Shown here piece after piece: positions 8,287 through 24,129 of a DNA stretch of 64,000 nucleotides. The stretch covers positions 62,001 through 126,000 of the forward strand of contig NZ_BDBB01000026.1 of the NCBI RefSeq assembly GCF_001612765.1, written 5' to 3'. A model generated the notes under the pieces. That model saw only the letters and a program-made list of their open reading frames with translations, was not told the DNA's origin and did no database searches. Each line of letters opens with the position of its first letter. Within the stretch, counting starts at the first letter, position 1. The DNA is from Nocardia arthritidis NBRC 100137 (GTDB lineage Bacteria > Actinomycetota > Actinomycetes > Mycobacteriales > Mycobacteriaceae). A program made the position numbers and the translations under genes.

Positions 8287-8564
8287 AAACGACGGCATTG
8301 CGGGCGGTTCCCGTCCTGGGGTGGCTGTATCTGGCCTGCGGCGCCCTCGCCGCCGCCACCGGCCGCGTCCCCGACAGCCGGATCCTGCGCGCCGCCTGGT
8401 GGATCGACGCGTTCCTGAGCGTCGTCGTGCACGCGGCGCAGATCCCGGTGGCCCTGCGCGCCGCCGAGGGTTCGGGACGCGGCCGGTTCGAGACGGCGGC
8501 CCTGACACAGATCTTCGGCTTGACCTGGTGGCGAACCCAGCCCGGCAAGGAGGAACGGCAATGA
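8283..8564 (+). CDS. Small membrane protein inside the beta-lactone operon
   Basis: A 93-residue protein of unknown function. Two hydrophobic stretches (about 9-26, VPVLGWLYLACGALAAAT, and about 38-56) suggest two membrane helices, with basic residues in the loop and in the polar C-terminus ending PGKEERQ. It overlaps both neighbours by four bases (ATGA at each end), so it is translationally coupled between nltC and nltD and is very likely real. It could anchor the beta-lactone enzymes at the membrane or help hand over the hydrophobic product; nothing in the sequence proves either. I do not recognise a family. Confidence 0.75.
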   Translation: MKTTALRAVPVLGWLYLACGALAAATGRVPDSRILRAAWWIDAFLSVVVHAAQIPVALRAAEGSGRGRFETAALTQIFGLTWWRTQPGKEERQ

Positions 8565-9607
8565 GCAAAGTTCTGGTGACCGGTGCGTCCGGATTCCTGG
8601 GCGGCGCGTTGGTACGCAGGCTGGTGCGCGACGGCGAGCATCACGTGTCGATCCTGGTGCGGCGCACCAGCGATCTGACCGACCTCGGCGCCGACGTCGA
8701 CAAGATCCAGCTGGTCTACGGTGACCTGACCGATCCCGCCTCGCTCGAACGAGCGACCCGTGGGGTCGACATCGTGTTCCACAGCGCGGCGCGGGTGGAC
8801 GAGCGCGGTACTCGGGAACAGTTCTGGAACGAGAACGTCCGGGCCACCGAGCGATTGCTCGAGGCGGCCCGGCGCGGCGGGGCGGCGCGATTCGTGTTCG
8901 TCTCGAGCCCGAGCGCTCTGATGGACTACCACGGCGGCGACCAGATCGACGTCGACGAATCGGTGCCGTATCCCCGGCGCTATCTGAATCTGTACTCCGA
9001 GACCAAAGCCGCGGCCGAGCGAGCGGTGCTGGCCGCCGACACCGAAGGGTTCCGCACCTGCGCGCTGCGCCCCCGCGCGATCTGGGGAGCGGGCGATCGG
9101 TCCGGCCCCATCGTGCGGCTACTCGGCCGGACCGGTGCGGGGACGCTGCCGGACCTGTCCTTCGGCCGCACCGTCTACGCCTCGCTGTGTCACGTCGACA
9201 ACATCGTCGACGCCTGTGTGAAGGCGGCCGGGTCGGACGCGGTCGGCGGCAAGGCGTATTTCGTCGCCGACGCCGAGCGGACCGACGTGTGGGGATTCCT
9301 CGGCGAGGTCGCCGTTCGGCTGGGGTACCAGCCGCCGTCCAGGAAACCCGATCCGAGGGTGATCGAAGCGGCGGTGCGCGTCATAGAGACGATCTGGCGC
9401 ATCCCGGCCGTCGCGACGCGCTGGTCGCCGCCGCTCTCGCGCTACGCCGTCGCCCTGATGACTCGCAGCGCCACCTACGACACCACCGCCGCCGCACGCG
9501 ATTTCGGCTACCGGCCGGTGGTGGACCGCGACAGCGGACTGGCCGCGTTCCTCGCCTGGCTGCCCGCCCAGGGCGGTGCGGTCGAACTCACCCGCAATCT
9601 GCGCTGA
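8561..9607 (+). CDS. nltD: OleD/NltD-like NAD(P)H-dependent 2-alkyl-3-ketoacid reductase
   Basis: A 348-residue extended SDR of the 3-beta-hydroxysteroid dehydrogenase/NAD-dependent epimerase type. The cofactor motif VTGASGFLGG lies at residues 6-15 and the catalytic Tyr-x3-Lys in LYSETKAAAE near residue 145. In the Ole/Nlt/Lst pathways this enzyme reduces the condensed beta-keto acid to the beta-hydroxy acid that is then lactonised. ATG at 8561 sits behind AAGGAGGAA and overlaps the preceding stop. The next gene follows after 26 bases. Assignment depends on its place in the cluster; on sequence alone it could be another 3-beta-HSD-like enzyme. Confidence 0.85.
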   Translation: MSKVLVTGASGFLGGALVRRLVRDGEHHVSILVRRTSDLTDLGADVDKIQLVYGDLTDPASLERATRGVDIVFHSAARVDERGTREQFWNENVRATERLLEAARRGGAARFVFVSSPSALMDYHGGDQIDVDESVPYPRRYLNLYSETKAAAERAVLAADTEGFRTCALRPRAIWGAGDRSGPIVRLLGRTGAGTLPDLSFGRTVYASLCHVDNIVDACVKAAGSDAVGGKAYFVADAERTDVWGFLGEVAVRLGYQPPSRKPDPRVIEAAVRVIETIWRIPAVATRWSPPLSRYAVALMTRSATYDTTAAARDFGYRPVVDRDSGLAAFLAWLPAQGGAVELTRNLR

Positions 9608-9633
9608 GCACCACCTCGGTACCGGAGATCAGC

Positions 9634-10833
9634 ATGAGCAACGCCCCTGTCTTCCGCCGGAAGATCACGCCCACCGAACGCCTCTACTTCGCCACTCGGC
9701 GAGTGACTCCGCCGTTCGTCATGCATATCGCCGTGCACGGTGACGGCAGCCTCGACCCGGCCGCCCTGCAACGGGCCGTCGATGTGGCCTCGGCGGCAGA
9801 CCCCGGCGCCCGCCTGGTCCGCGACGGCGGCGACTGGGTGGACAGCGGTCTGGCCGCCACCGTGCGCGTCGTGCCGGGATGGTCGCTGAACTACGACGCT
9901 CTCGAACACGACGCGGTACTCGACAGCCCGATCGGTCCCACGCCGGAGCGGACCACCGAGGTGCTGCTGCTGACCGGTGACCGGACCACCGTCGTGTTCC
10001 GCGCCTTTCACGGCGTGATGGACGGCATGGGCTTGCGGATGTGGGTGGACGACGTCTTCCGCGCACTGCGCGGCCTGCCGCCCGTCGGCGCCGCCGACCC
10101 GGTCGCCGACGCCGAACTGGTGGCGCGGGTGGGCGCGCCGGGCAGACCGACCCGGGTGCTGCCCACGTTCCGGGCGCCGACCGGCCGCGGCCGCCAGGAT
10201 CCGGCGGCCCCGCGCTGGCTGCTGCGCCACCGCACGATCGAGGCGACCGGCAAGGGCATCGTCGCGCGCGTGGCGGCGGTCCTGGCCGCGCAGTCGCGGG
10301 CCCGGTCGCGCTTCATGATTCCGGTCGACCTGCGCAGGCACGATCCCGAGCTGCGTTCGACCGGGAACCTGGCATTGCCCCTGTTTCTCGACGTGGCGCC
10401 CGGTGAGGACTGGGCGACGATCAGCGGACGGATGCGCGCCGGGTTGCGGGAGAGGAGCGAATTGAACCAGTTGGACAACGGCAAGCTGTCGAATTTCCCG
10501 GCCCCAGTCCTGCGCGGGGTGTTGCGCGGCAGCAACTGGCTCGGGGCACGGCTGAACCGGAACATGGTGTCGGCCACCGTCTCCCACATGGGCAGCGTCG
10601 ATCTCGACGAGATGGCCGTGCCCGGCTGGACGCCGACGACCATGCGGGTGCTGCCCCAGCACAGCGGCGCGATGCCGCTGCTGTTCGCCATGGTCGAGTC
10701 ACGCGGAAAGCTGGAGCTGACCGTGTCCTGCCGCAACGGCGCGGGCATCGAGCCACGGCTCGAGGCGCTGCTGGACAAGATCGCCGCGCGGCTGGAAGCC
10801 GAGTCGGCCCCGCACGATGCGGCCGTGAGATGA
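9634..10833 (+). CDS. Condensation-fold acyltransferase (WS/DGAT or PapA-like superfamily)
   Basis: A 399-residue protein with the chloramphenicol-acetyltransferase/condensation fold. The active-site motif is HGVMDG in RAFHGVMDGMGLRM (near residue 128), matching HxxxDG; the first His of the usual HH pair is Phe. Downstream features such as SRFMIPVDLRRH and VSATVSHMGSVDL fit acyltransferases of this group. It starts at ATG 9634 behind GGAGATC and its stop overlaps the MmpL start (ATGA). Given its place, it may esterify a hydroxyl or polar head with the beta-lactone lipid or with the neighbouring PKS product before export (inference). Confidence 0.8.
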   Translation: MSNAPVFRRKITPTERLYFATRRVTPPFVMHIAVHGDGSLDPAALQRAVDVASAADPGARLVRDGGDWVDSGLAATVRVVPGWSLNYDALEHDAVLDSPIGPTPERTTEVLLLTGDRTTVVFRAFHGVMDGMGLRMWVDDVFRALRGLPPVGAADPVADAELVARVGAPGRPTRVLPTFRAPTGRGRQDPAAPRWLLRHRTIEATGKGIVARVAAVLAAQSRARSRFMIPVDLRRHDPELRSTGNLALPLFLDVAPGEDWATISGRMRAGLRERSELNQLDNGKLSNFPAPVLRGVLRGSNWLGARLNRNMVSATVSHMGSVDLDEMAVPGWTPTTMRVLPQHSGAMPLLFAMVESRGKLELTVSCRNGAGIEPRLEALLDKIAARLEAESAPHDAAVR

Positions 10834-12944
10834 TCGCCCTCGCCCGGCTCGTGCTCGCCCGGCCGCGGCGGGTGCTCGCGGTCGTGACCGGGGTGATGCT
10901 GCTGGCCGGCCTACTCGGCATCGGAGCGTCCGACAAGGTGACGGCGGCCGGGTTCATCGATCCCGGCAGCGAGTCCGCGCACGTGGATCAGCTCGTGAGC
11001 GAGCACTTCGGACCGCAGAATCCGGACGTCGTGGTGCGGTACACCGCACCGCAGGGCCAGACGCTCGACGACATCGGCCCCCGGGTGCGGGAATCGCTGG
11101 CGCGGATCGACCCGGCGCTGCTGCAACGGCCGATCGAAACCTATTGGAACGCCGGAATCGCACGCAAGCAGTTCCTGCGCTCCGCGGACAACCGGCACGC
11201 ACTGGCCGTCGTGTATCTCGCCGGTGACGCCAACCAGCGCGTCAGCGCGTACCCGGACATCGAACCGCAGCTGCGCGTCCCGGGTGTCGCGACCGATTTG
11301 TCCGGCTACAGCGCGGTCTCCACGGAGATCAACGCGCAGTCCCAGCACGACCTGCTGCGGGCGGAATCGATCTCGCTGCCGCTGACGCTGATCATCCTGG
11401 TGCTGGTGTTCGGCGGGCTCGTCGCCGCGTCCTTCCCGGTCGTGGTCGGGGGCCTGACCGTGCTCGGCTCGATGGGCGCCATCCGGGTGCTCGCCGAACT
11501 CACCGAGGTGAGCACGTTCGCCGTGAACATCGCCACGCTGCTGGGGCTCGGGATGGCCATCGACTACGGGCTGTTCCTGGTCACCCGGTTCCGCGAGGAG
11601 GTCGCGGACGGGCACGACGTGCCCGCCGCGATCACGCGCACCTACGCGACCGCCGGGCGCACGATCGCGTTCTCGGCACTGCTGCTGGTCTGCGCGTTCG
11701 CGGGGACGTTCGTCTTCCCGCAGGCGGTGCTGCGGTCGCTGGGCATCGGCGCGATCACGGCGGTGGCGCTGGCCGCCGGGCTCTCGCTCACCGTGCTGCC
11801 GGCACTGCTGGCCCTGTTCGGCGAGCGTATCGGCGCCGGGCGAGCGATCGATCGCAGCGACCGGTTCTGGGGCGGCCTGATCGACCGCGTGCTGCGGCGG
11901 CCCGCTCTCGTGACCATGGCCGTCGGCGCCGTCCTACTGGTCTTCGCGGCGCCACTGGCCGGGCTGCGGCTGGGCGACATCGATCATCGCGCGCTGCCCG
12001 CGGACAACCCCATGCGCGTCACCGTCGAGGAACTCACCGCGCAGTTTCCCGCGGCGGGCAGCGGGGCCACCGCCGTGCTGCACGGCACGCACGGGCCGCC
12101 GCAGTCGGCCGCCGTGGACACGGTCGCGGCGGCGCTGAGCGAGATCGACGGCGTGCGGCAGGTGGTTCAGGTGGGTCGCGCCGAGGACTTCGTCGTCTTC
12201 CACGCGTTCCTGCGCGACACCGACCGCACCGAAGCGGCGAGTGCCTCGGTCCGCGCCCTGCGCGCGGTGACTCCCCCGGACGGCACCGTGCTGTGGATCG
12301 GCGGCGACACCGCGGCCACCGTGGACAGCGTGCGCTCCATCGTCGCCGCGATGCCGTGGATGATCCTCGTCATGGTCGGCGCGACGATGGTGCTGCTGTC
12401 GGCCGCGTTCCGATCGATCGTGCTGCCGCTCGAGGCGGTCGCCCTGGCGTTCCTGAGCCTCGCCGCCACATTCGGCGTGCTCACCTGGATCTTCTGCGGC
12501 GGGCATCTGTCCGGCGTGCTCGGGGTGAGCACGGGCCCGATCACCGCGGGCATGCTGGTGCTGATCATCGCGGTCGTCTTCGGGCTGTCCACCGACTACG
12601 AGGTGTTCCTGCTGTCGCGCATGGTCGAAGCGCACGACGCCGGCGCCGACACCGCCGCGTCGGTGCGGGCGGGCACGGTCAAGACCGCTCGCGTGATCAC
12701 CGCCGCCGCGACCCTGCTGGTGATCGTCACCGGAGCGTTCACTTTGTCCCCCTTGACTCCCATGCGCTTCCTCGGTCTCGGCATGATCATCGCCCTGGTC
12801 GTGGACGCCACCCTCGTCCGCATGCTCCTGGTACCCGCCCTGGTCCAGCTGATGGGGCCCGCCAACTGGTGGTCGCCCCGCCACCCCCGCATCATCCCGG
12901 CCACCCTCACCCGCGTCCGAGAACGCACGCCAACCATTCGATGA
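10830..12944 (+). CDS. MmpL/RND-family lipid exporter 1
   Basis: A 704-residue inner-membrane transporter. An N-terminal helix (about 10-30) is followed by a periplasmic loop, then two MMPL repeats, each with a block of five to six helices. The proton-relay motifs are GMAIDYGLFLVTRFREE near residue 243 and FGLSTDYEVFLLSR near residue 585. Such proteins in mycolata carry bulky lipids, often made by a Pks/Pap pair beside them. It is the last gene of the nlt-like operon, coupled to the acyltransferase by an ATGA overlap. The minus-strand PKS operon converges on it; 95 bases without features separate the two stops. Confidence 0.93.
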   Translation: MIALARLVLARPRRVLAVVTGVMLLAGLLGIGASDKVTAAGFIDPGSESAHVDQLVSEHFGPQNPDVVVRYTAPQGQTLDDIGPRVRESLARIDPALLQRPIETYWNAGIARKQFLRSADNRHALAVVYLAGDANQRVSAYPDIEPQLRVPGVATDLSGYSAVSTEINAQSQHDLLRAESISLPLTLIILVLVFGGLVAASFPVVVGGLTVLGSMGAIRVLAELTEVSTFAVNIATLLGLGMAIDYGLFLVTRFREEVADGHDVPAAITRTYATAGRTIAFSALLLVCAFAGTFVFPQAVLRSLGIGAITAVALAAGLSLTVLPALLALFGERIGAGRAIDRSDRFWGGLIDRVLRRPALVTMAVGAVLLVFAAPLAGLRLGDIDHRALPADNPMRVTVEELTAQFPAAGSGATAVLHGTHGPPQSAAVDTVAAALSEIDGVRQVVQVGRAEDFVVFHAFLRDTDRTEAASASVRALRAVTPPDGTVLWIGGDTAATVDSVRSIVAAMPWMILVMVGATMVLLSAAFRSIVLPLEAVALAFLSLAATFGVLTWIFCGGHLSGVLGVSTGPITAGMLVLIIAVVFGLSTDYEVFLLSRMVEAHDAGADTAASVRAGTVKTARVITAAATLLVIVTGAFTLSPLTPMRFLGLGMIIALVVDATLVRMLLVPALVQLMGPANWWSPRHPRIIPATLTRVRERTPTIR

Positions 12945-13039
12945 CGCGGCACCGCCGGAGTGTGCTTCACCAGCTTTCCGCGTGCGCTCGGCAGCTGAGG
13001 TCGCAACCCAACGGCGGCGCCGGCCGCACTGGAGGTGGA

Positions 13040-13723
13040 CTAGGCAACGAGTTCCAGCAGGCCGCGCGGATCCCAGGGCATCGGGCCCGTCGGGAAGCCG
13101 AGGCGGACCAGGCGGTGGGGCGGGGCCGCGTCGAAATGCGCCACCGCGGGTGGCAGGAAGCCGGCGAGCACCTTCTCCAGCATCATGTTCAGTCCGGACA
13201 ACCGCGGCCGCAGCCGGACCTGCCAGCTGCTGATGCGCCCGGCCGGTACCTCGACGACGGTGCGCTGCTCCACTTTGGCGCCGAGCGGGATGTGCACCGA
13301 GAAAGCCAGCCACAGATCCACGCACTCTTCGGCGCCCTCGGCGAAGTGCAGGCCGCGCAGCAGGGTCAGGCCACCGGCGAGTGGCATCACATTGGCCGGG
13401 AAGGGCGCGATCCCGCCGCCGAACTGCAGATGGACGGTGTCGAGGAAGTTGGCCTCCTCACGACTGACGACAGTTGCGCCCGAGCGTGTTTCGGCGCGGT
13501 AGCGCTCGGCCTGGAGCCGGTCTCCCGAGCGCAGGAACCGCTGCTCGATGGTCATCGCGAAATTCCCGTGTCCCAGGCCGGCCTCGACGATCGAGCGGTA
13601 GCCGTCGCCGTCGTGGGTGACCACACTGACCAGGTCGAGCTTCGACGCCCGGTCGGCGATGGTGGCGATGTAGACGGACTTCTCGCCGTCGGGAATTCCG
13701 GGGTCACGAAATGCGCTGTGCAC
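13040..13723 (-). CDS. Conserved-looking protein of unknown function, third gene of PKS operon
   Basis: A 227-residue protein I do not recognise. It has no signal peptide or membrane helix. Mixed alpha/beta composition with several short repeated-looking strands (SVYIATIADRASKLDLVSVV, TIEQRFLRSGDRLQAERYRA) suggests a beta-rich, possibly lipid-binding or lipocalin-like fold, but this is only an impression. It follows the PapA-like acyltransferase by nine bases and closes the operon. Start taken at 13723 (GTG, in GTGCACAGCGCATTT), behind GAGGAGAACAG. Candidate roles are a chaperone, a binding protein or a hydrolase for the polyketide lipid; none is supported by a motif. Confidence 0.7.
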   Translation of the reverse strand: MHSAFRDPGIPDGEKSVYIATIADRASKLDLVSVVTHDGDGYRSIVEAGLGHGNFAMTIEQRFLRSGDRLQAERYRAETRSGATVVSREEANFLDTVHLQFGGGIAPFPANVMPLAGGLTLLRGLHFAEGAEECVDLWLAFSVHIPLGAKVEQRTVVEVPAGRISSWQVRLRPRLSGLNMMLEKVLAGFLPPAVAHFDAAPPHRLVRLGFPTGPMPWDPRGLLELVA

Positions 13724-13732
13724 CTGTTCTCC

Positions 13733-15130
13733 TCACAGTGTGTCTTCGGCTGCCGTCGCGAACACGCGCCGAAGCGTGGCGACGTAGCGTTCGACGGAGC
13801 CGTGCGCCACCGGTGTGTCCGGGTAGATGACGCTCAGCGTGGTTTCCGACGCGAACCGGTTGATCCAGATAAGCACCTGTTCGGAGGCGGCACGATTGGC
13901 GTACAGCCCGCACGAGCCCAGGTCGAACAACTCGTTGCCGAGCAGCGCCCGGGTGTCCACATACGAGATCATCGGCGTGGACCAGCCCGGTTTCAGGTCC
14001 AGGTCGGAGTCGGCGGGCAGCAGTTCCACCACGCGCTGGAACGAGGTGGGGGCCAGGCGCAGGCCGTTCTCGTAGGCGTGCTGCGCGATGGTCGCGGCGC
14101 GCGCGAAGGTGGTGGTGGCGCCGATCGGAAAGGCCACCGGCAGCAGCGTCACGTACCAGCCGACCGACGCGCGTTCCGCGGCGCTGCTGCGGGTACTGAC
14201 CGGTGTCATGCCGAAGTAGTAGTCGCTGTCGATGAGCTCGCGCTCGGCCAGCGCCGCCGCGGCGAAGATGCCACCGACGAATTCCGCGCCGTTGGCGCGG
14301 CAGACCCGCTCGAACCGCAGCGCGGTGTGCTCGTCGAACAGGGTGATCGTGCGGTGCGCGCTGCGGTTGTACACATCGGTGCGCTTGCCCAGATCCAATG
14401 GGAAGGACGGCAGTTCGCCGTCGTTGCCGCGGATGAGCTCCAGCCACTTGCGCACGCCGGGCGAGGCGAGCGTCATCCGGCTCGTGTACTCCCGCTCGGC
14501 GGTGCAGTAGTCGAGGTAGCTGGCCGCGGGGGCCAGCATGCCCACGTCTTCCCACACCTCGCGCAGATACAGCAGCGCGAGGTCGAATCCGGACAGGTAC
14601 TGGCCGAATCCGTCGGTGTGCAGATGATCGACCGCCAGGTAGACCGTGGTCGATTCCTCGCGTTCGATCGCGCCGAAGGTGAAGCAGTCCCAGTCGAAGG
14701 GTCCCGGCGTCGTCTTCTGGACGTGATCGCGGATGGCGCGGGCCTCGTCGACGCGGCCGTAGTCGACCGGGACGAACTCGACGTCCTGCGCGGGCACGAG
14801 GTGACGCTCGATCGTGCCCGCGGAGTCGATCCGGAACCAGGTCCGAAAGGTGTCGTGGCGCAACAGGAACGCGTTGACCGCCCGCGTCATCGCGGCCAGG
14901 TCGAGGCCACCGGCCGGTATCTCCGCCGTCACCAAGCACAGGCCCGAGTACCGGAAATCCGCCTGGGCGTGCCGGTCGGCGAGCCGAAGATACTGCTCCT
15001 GCTGGTGCGAGGGCGGGGCCGGGTGCACCGGCGCCCGCCGGGCGCGCGCCACCGACGCCGATGACGCCGCCCAGCTGACCAGCCTGCCGGGCCCCGGCTC
15101 CCATTCATCGATCAGCCCGAAACCGACCAC
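13733..15130 (-). CDS. PapA-like polyketide-associated acyltransferase
   Basis: A 465-residue condensation-fold acyltransferase. The active-site motif is HLHTDG in LAVDHLHTDGFGQY near residue 168 (HxxxDG). In mycobacteria the Pap proteins move a PKS-made acyl chain from the ACP onto trehalose, phthiocerol or another acceptor. The GTG at 15130 is chosen because it follows GAGGTGG; longer reading frames upstream are arginine-rich noise over the PKS end. It lies 28 bases after the PKS stop. Since the PKS has no thioesterase, this enzyme is the natural release catalyst, as PapA5 is for mycocerosate chains. Confidence 0.87.
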   Translation of the reverse strand: MVGFGLIDEWEPGPGRLVSWAASSASVARARRAPVHPAPPSHQQEQYLRLADRHAQADFRYSGLCLVTAEIPAGGLDLAAMTRAVNAFLLRHDTFRTWFRIDSAGTIERHLVPAQDVEFVPVDYGRVDEARAIRDHVQKTTPGPFDWDCFTFGAIEREESTTVYLAVDHLHTDGFGQYLSGFDLALLYLREVWEDVGMLAPAASYLDYCTAEREYTSRMTLASPGVRKWLELIRGNDGELPSFPLDLGKRTDVYNRSAHRTITLFDEHTALRFERVCRANGAEFVGGIFAAAALAERELIDSDYYFGMTPVSTRSSAAERASVGWYVTLLPVAFPIGATTTFARAATIAQHAYENGLRLAPTSFQRVVELLPADSDLDLKPGWSTPMISYVDTRALLGNELFDLGSCGLYANRAASEQVLIWINRFASETTLSVIYPDTPVAHGSVERYVATLRRVFATAAEDTL

Positions 15131-15158
15131 GATGCCACCTCGTTTCGACGACGGTCGG

Positions 15159-21578
<6,420 letters not shown>

Positions 21579-21841
21579 GCGTATCCTCCGGGTCGGATCA
21601 AGTTGACCGCCATTTTTCTCGGCGATTCACGAATTAGCGTGTGCGCAGCTGACGACGGCCTCAGCGTAACGGCCGCCACACCCACCGTCGCGGACTCAGG
21701 GACAGTTCACAATTCACCCGCCGACCCATTTGTGGCATCTCGAAACTATGACTTCCGCGCTGGCGAAAGACATTGATATTGCTAGGTTTTCACCCGTTCG
21801 AACCCGCGTCGAAATGCGATGTCATCGGTTAGGAGGCGGCA
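21579..21841. promoter_or_regulatory. Divergent promoter region between PKS and MmpL 2
   Basis: 263 bases with no gene, more AT-rich than the surroundings in two patches (21611-21635 and 21763-21790). Both neighbours start here in opposite directions, each with a strong ribosome site: GGAGGA five bases before the PKS ATG, and AGGAGG (21831-21836) five bases before a TTG start for the MmpL. TAGGTT near 21783 is a possible -10 for the MmpL, without a clear -35. Confidence 0.55.
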
Positions 21842-24040
21842 TTGTTCGCCGAGTTCACGCGCTGGACCGATACGCTCGTCCGGCGGCGATTCACGGTCAT
21901 CGGGGTCATGGTCGCCGGACTGCTCGCCCTCGGTGTGTACGGCCTCGGCCTCGGCGATCACCTCAGCGTCAGCGGATGGGACGATCCGACCTCGGAATCG
22001 GCGCGCGCGGCTCGGCTCAAAGACGAGGCGTTCGGCCACGACCACATCGCCGACGTGCTCTTGCTGTTCCACGCCCCGGCAGGCAAGACGATCGATGATC
22101 CCGCCTTCACCGCCACGGTCGTCGCCCACTTGAACAGCCTGCCGCAACGCTTTCCGGACCAGATCACCAAGATCAATGCCAGCTACTGGCCCACCGACAC
22201 CGGACTCGACCTACCGGATGTCTTCGGCTCCCCCGACCGCGACTACGCCTTCGCCTCCGTCGCCATTCGCGGCGGCAACGACACGGTGGTGATGCGCAAC
22301 TATCGAACGGTCGCCGACGAGTTCCCGATACCGGGCATCGAGATGGAGGTCGCCGGCGGGCAGCCGGTCGCTGCCGCCCTCAACGACACCATGGCCCATG
22401 ATCAGCGCCGGATGGAGCTGTTCGCCATTCCCGCCGTCGCGGTGCTGTTGTTCTTCCTGTTCGGCGGCGTCGTGGCGGCCGCGCTCCCGCTCGTCGTCGG
22501 TGGGCTGACGGTGCTGGGAGCGTGGGGGATCATTCGCGCCCTGACCACCGTGACCGAGGTGAACTCCTTCGTCTCGCCGGTGGTCTCGATGATCGGTCTG
22601 GGCCTGGCCATCGACTACGGCCTGTTCATCGTGAGCCGGTTCCGCGAGGAGCTGGCCGACGGCCACGAAGTGCCCGAGGCGGTACGGCGCGCGGTCGCCA
22701 CCGCCGGGCGGACCGTCGTGTTCTCCGCGACGATCGTGGTCGTCGCCGCGGGCGCCATTCTGCTTTTCCCGCAAGGCTTCCTGCGCTCGTTCGCCTTCGG
22801 TGCGATGGTGACGGTCGCCTTGGCGGCGCTCATCTCGATCACGGTGCTGCCCGCCATGCTGGCCGTGCTCGGCAGGCGCGTGGATCGACTCGGCTTCAAC
22901 CGCTTCCACGCGCGCCGGGCGAGCGACCGCGGGCGGGACAATCCGTGGGGCCGCGTCGCCGGGTGGGTCATGCGAAGGCCACTGGCGGTGGCGGTTCCGC
23001 TCGTGGCCGTCCTGGTGGTGCTCATCGCCCCGGTGCGCGAGGTGGCCTTCGGCGGCATCTCCGAGCGCTTCCTGCCGCCGCAGCATCCGGCCCGCACAGC
23101 GCAGCAGCACTTCGATCAGGTCTTCCCGCTGCGTCAGATGAACCCGGTCGACTTGGTGCTGATCACCCACGACACCAGCGACGTCGACGGGGTGGTAGCC
23201 CAGGCGGGCCGGGCACCCGGCCTCATCGCGCCGTTCCCGCGCGCGGTGCAGGGACCGGGGCATCCGAACGTCTTCACCACCTCGACGGTGCTGCGTGACG
23301 CGCACGACGCGAATGCGACCATCGACTATCTGCGCTCCATGCCGGTGCCGAAGGGCACGACCGTGCTGATCGGCGGGCAGCCCGCGAAGCAGCGCGACAG
23401 CGTCGACGCGCTGCTGCGTCGGATGCCGCTGATGATCGCGCTCGTCTTCCTCGTCACCACCGTGCTGATGGTGCTGGCCTTCGGGTCGGTGGTGCTGCCG
23501 CTCAAAGCTGCGGTGCTGAATCTGCTCGGGCTCGGCTCCACGCTCGGCATACTCACCTGGATCTTCGTCGAGGGCCACGGCGCGGGTCTGCTCGACTTCA
23601 CCCCGCAGCCGATCATGGCGCTGGTGCTGGTGCTGATCGTCGCCGTGATCTACGGCTTGTCGACCGACTACGAGGTCTTCCTGCTCGCCCGCATCGTGGA
23701 GGCGCGGGCGGCGGGCGCGACCACCACCGAGGCGGTCCGCGCCGGCATCGCCCGCACGGGCTGGATCATCACCGCCGCCGCCCTGATCCTGCTGGTGGTG
23801 ACCGGAGCCTTCGCGCTGTCGGATCTGGTCATGATGCAGTACATCGCCTTCGGCATGGTCGCGGCGCTGTTCATCGACGCGACGATCCTGCGCATGCTGC
23901 TGGTGCCCGCGATCATGCGCCTGCTCGGCGACGCCTGCTGGTGGGCTCCGTCCTGGCTGCGACGCGGCGTGCGGCACAGCAGCACTCACGAGGCCGCAAA
24001 AGCCCCCGCCGAAGCCGTCCACGGCTCCGAACGCCCCTAG
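21842..24040 (+). CDS. MmpL/RND-family lipid exporter 2
   Basis: A 732-residue inner-membrane transporter with the same plan as the exporter ending at 12944: N-terminal helix, extracytoplasmic loop, then two MMPL blocks with GLAIDYGLFIVSRFREE (about 256) and IYGLSTDYEVFLLARIVEA (about 603). The start is TTG at 21842, chosen because AGGAGG lies five bases upstream and the reading begins with the expected LFAEFTRWTDTLVRRR leader. A rare start with a strong Shine-Dalgarno may set its expression below that of the PKS. It is transcribed away from the PKS, which strongly suggests it exports that enzyme's lipid. A short polar tail follows the last helix. Confidence 0.93.
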   Translation: MFAEFTRWTDTLVRRRFTVIGVMVAGLLALGVYGLGLGDHLSVSGWDDPTSESARAARLKDEAFGHDHIADVLLLFHAPAGKTIDDPAFTATVVAHLNSLPQRFPDQITKINASYWPTDTGLDLPDVFGSPDRDYAFASVAIRGGNDTVVMRNYRTVADEFPIPGIEMEVAGGQPVAAALNDTMAHDQRRMELFAIPAVAVLLFFLFGGVVAAALPLVVGGLTVLGAWGIIRALTTVTEVNSFVSPVVSMIGLGLAIDYGLFIVSRFREELADGHEVPEAVRRAVATAGRTVVFSATIVVVAAGAILLFPQGFLRSFAFGAMVTVALAALISITVLPAMLAVLGRRVDRLGFNRFHARRASDRGRDNPWGRVAGWVMRRPLAVAVPLVAVLVVLIAPVREVAFGGISERFLPPQHPARTAQQHFDQVFPLRQMNPVDLVLITHDTSDVDGVVAQAGRAPGLIAPFPRAVQGPGHPNVFTTSTVLRDAHDANATIDYLRSMPVPKGTTVLIGGQPAKQRDSVDALLRRMPLMIALVFLVTTVLMVLAFGSVVLPLKAAVLNLLGLGSTLGILTWIFVEGHGAGLLDFTPQPIMALVLVLIVAVIYGLSTDYEVFLLARIVEARAAGATTTEAVRAGIARTGWIITAAALILLVVTGAFALSDLVMMQYIAFGMVAALFIDATILRMLLVPAIMRLLGDACWWAPSWLRRGVRHSSTHEAAKAPAEAVHGSERP

Positions 24041-24129
24041 TGCCCCGGGAGGGTGTCCCTCCGCGAGCGCGGCGCGGAGAACAAATCGTCGCCTGGTGGT
24101 GTCGGAAAGCGTGCTGCGCGGGGAAGCGC

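Noticed and set aside
12293..15064. Plus-strand open frame of 923 codons across MmpL 1 and the PapA-like gene
   Set aside because: Low-complexity Arg/His/Gly translation overlapping three well-supported genes; typical high-GC shadow.
24041..24129. Terminator between MmpL 2 and the MFS gene
   Set aside because: Only a 6-pair stem with a 3-base loop (GGAGGG/CCCTCC) and no T-tract; too weak to call.
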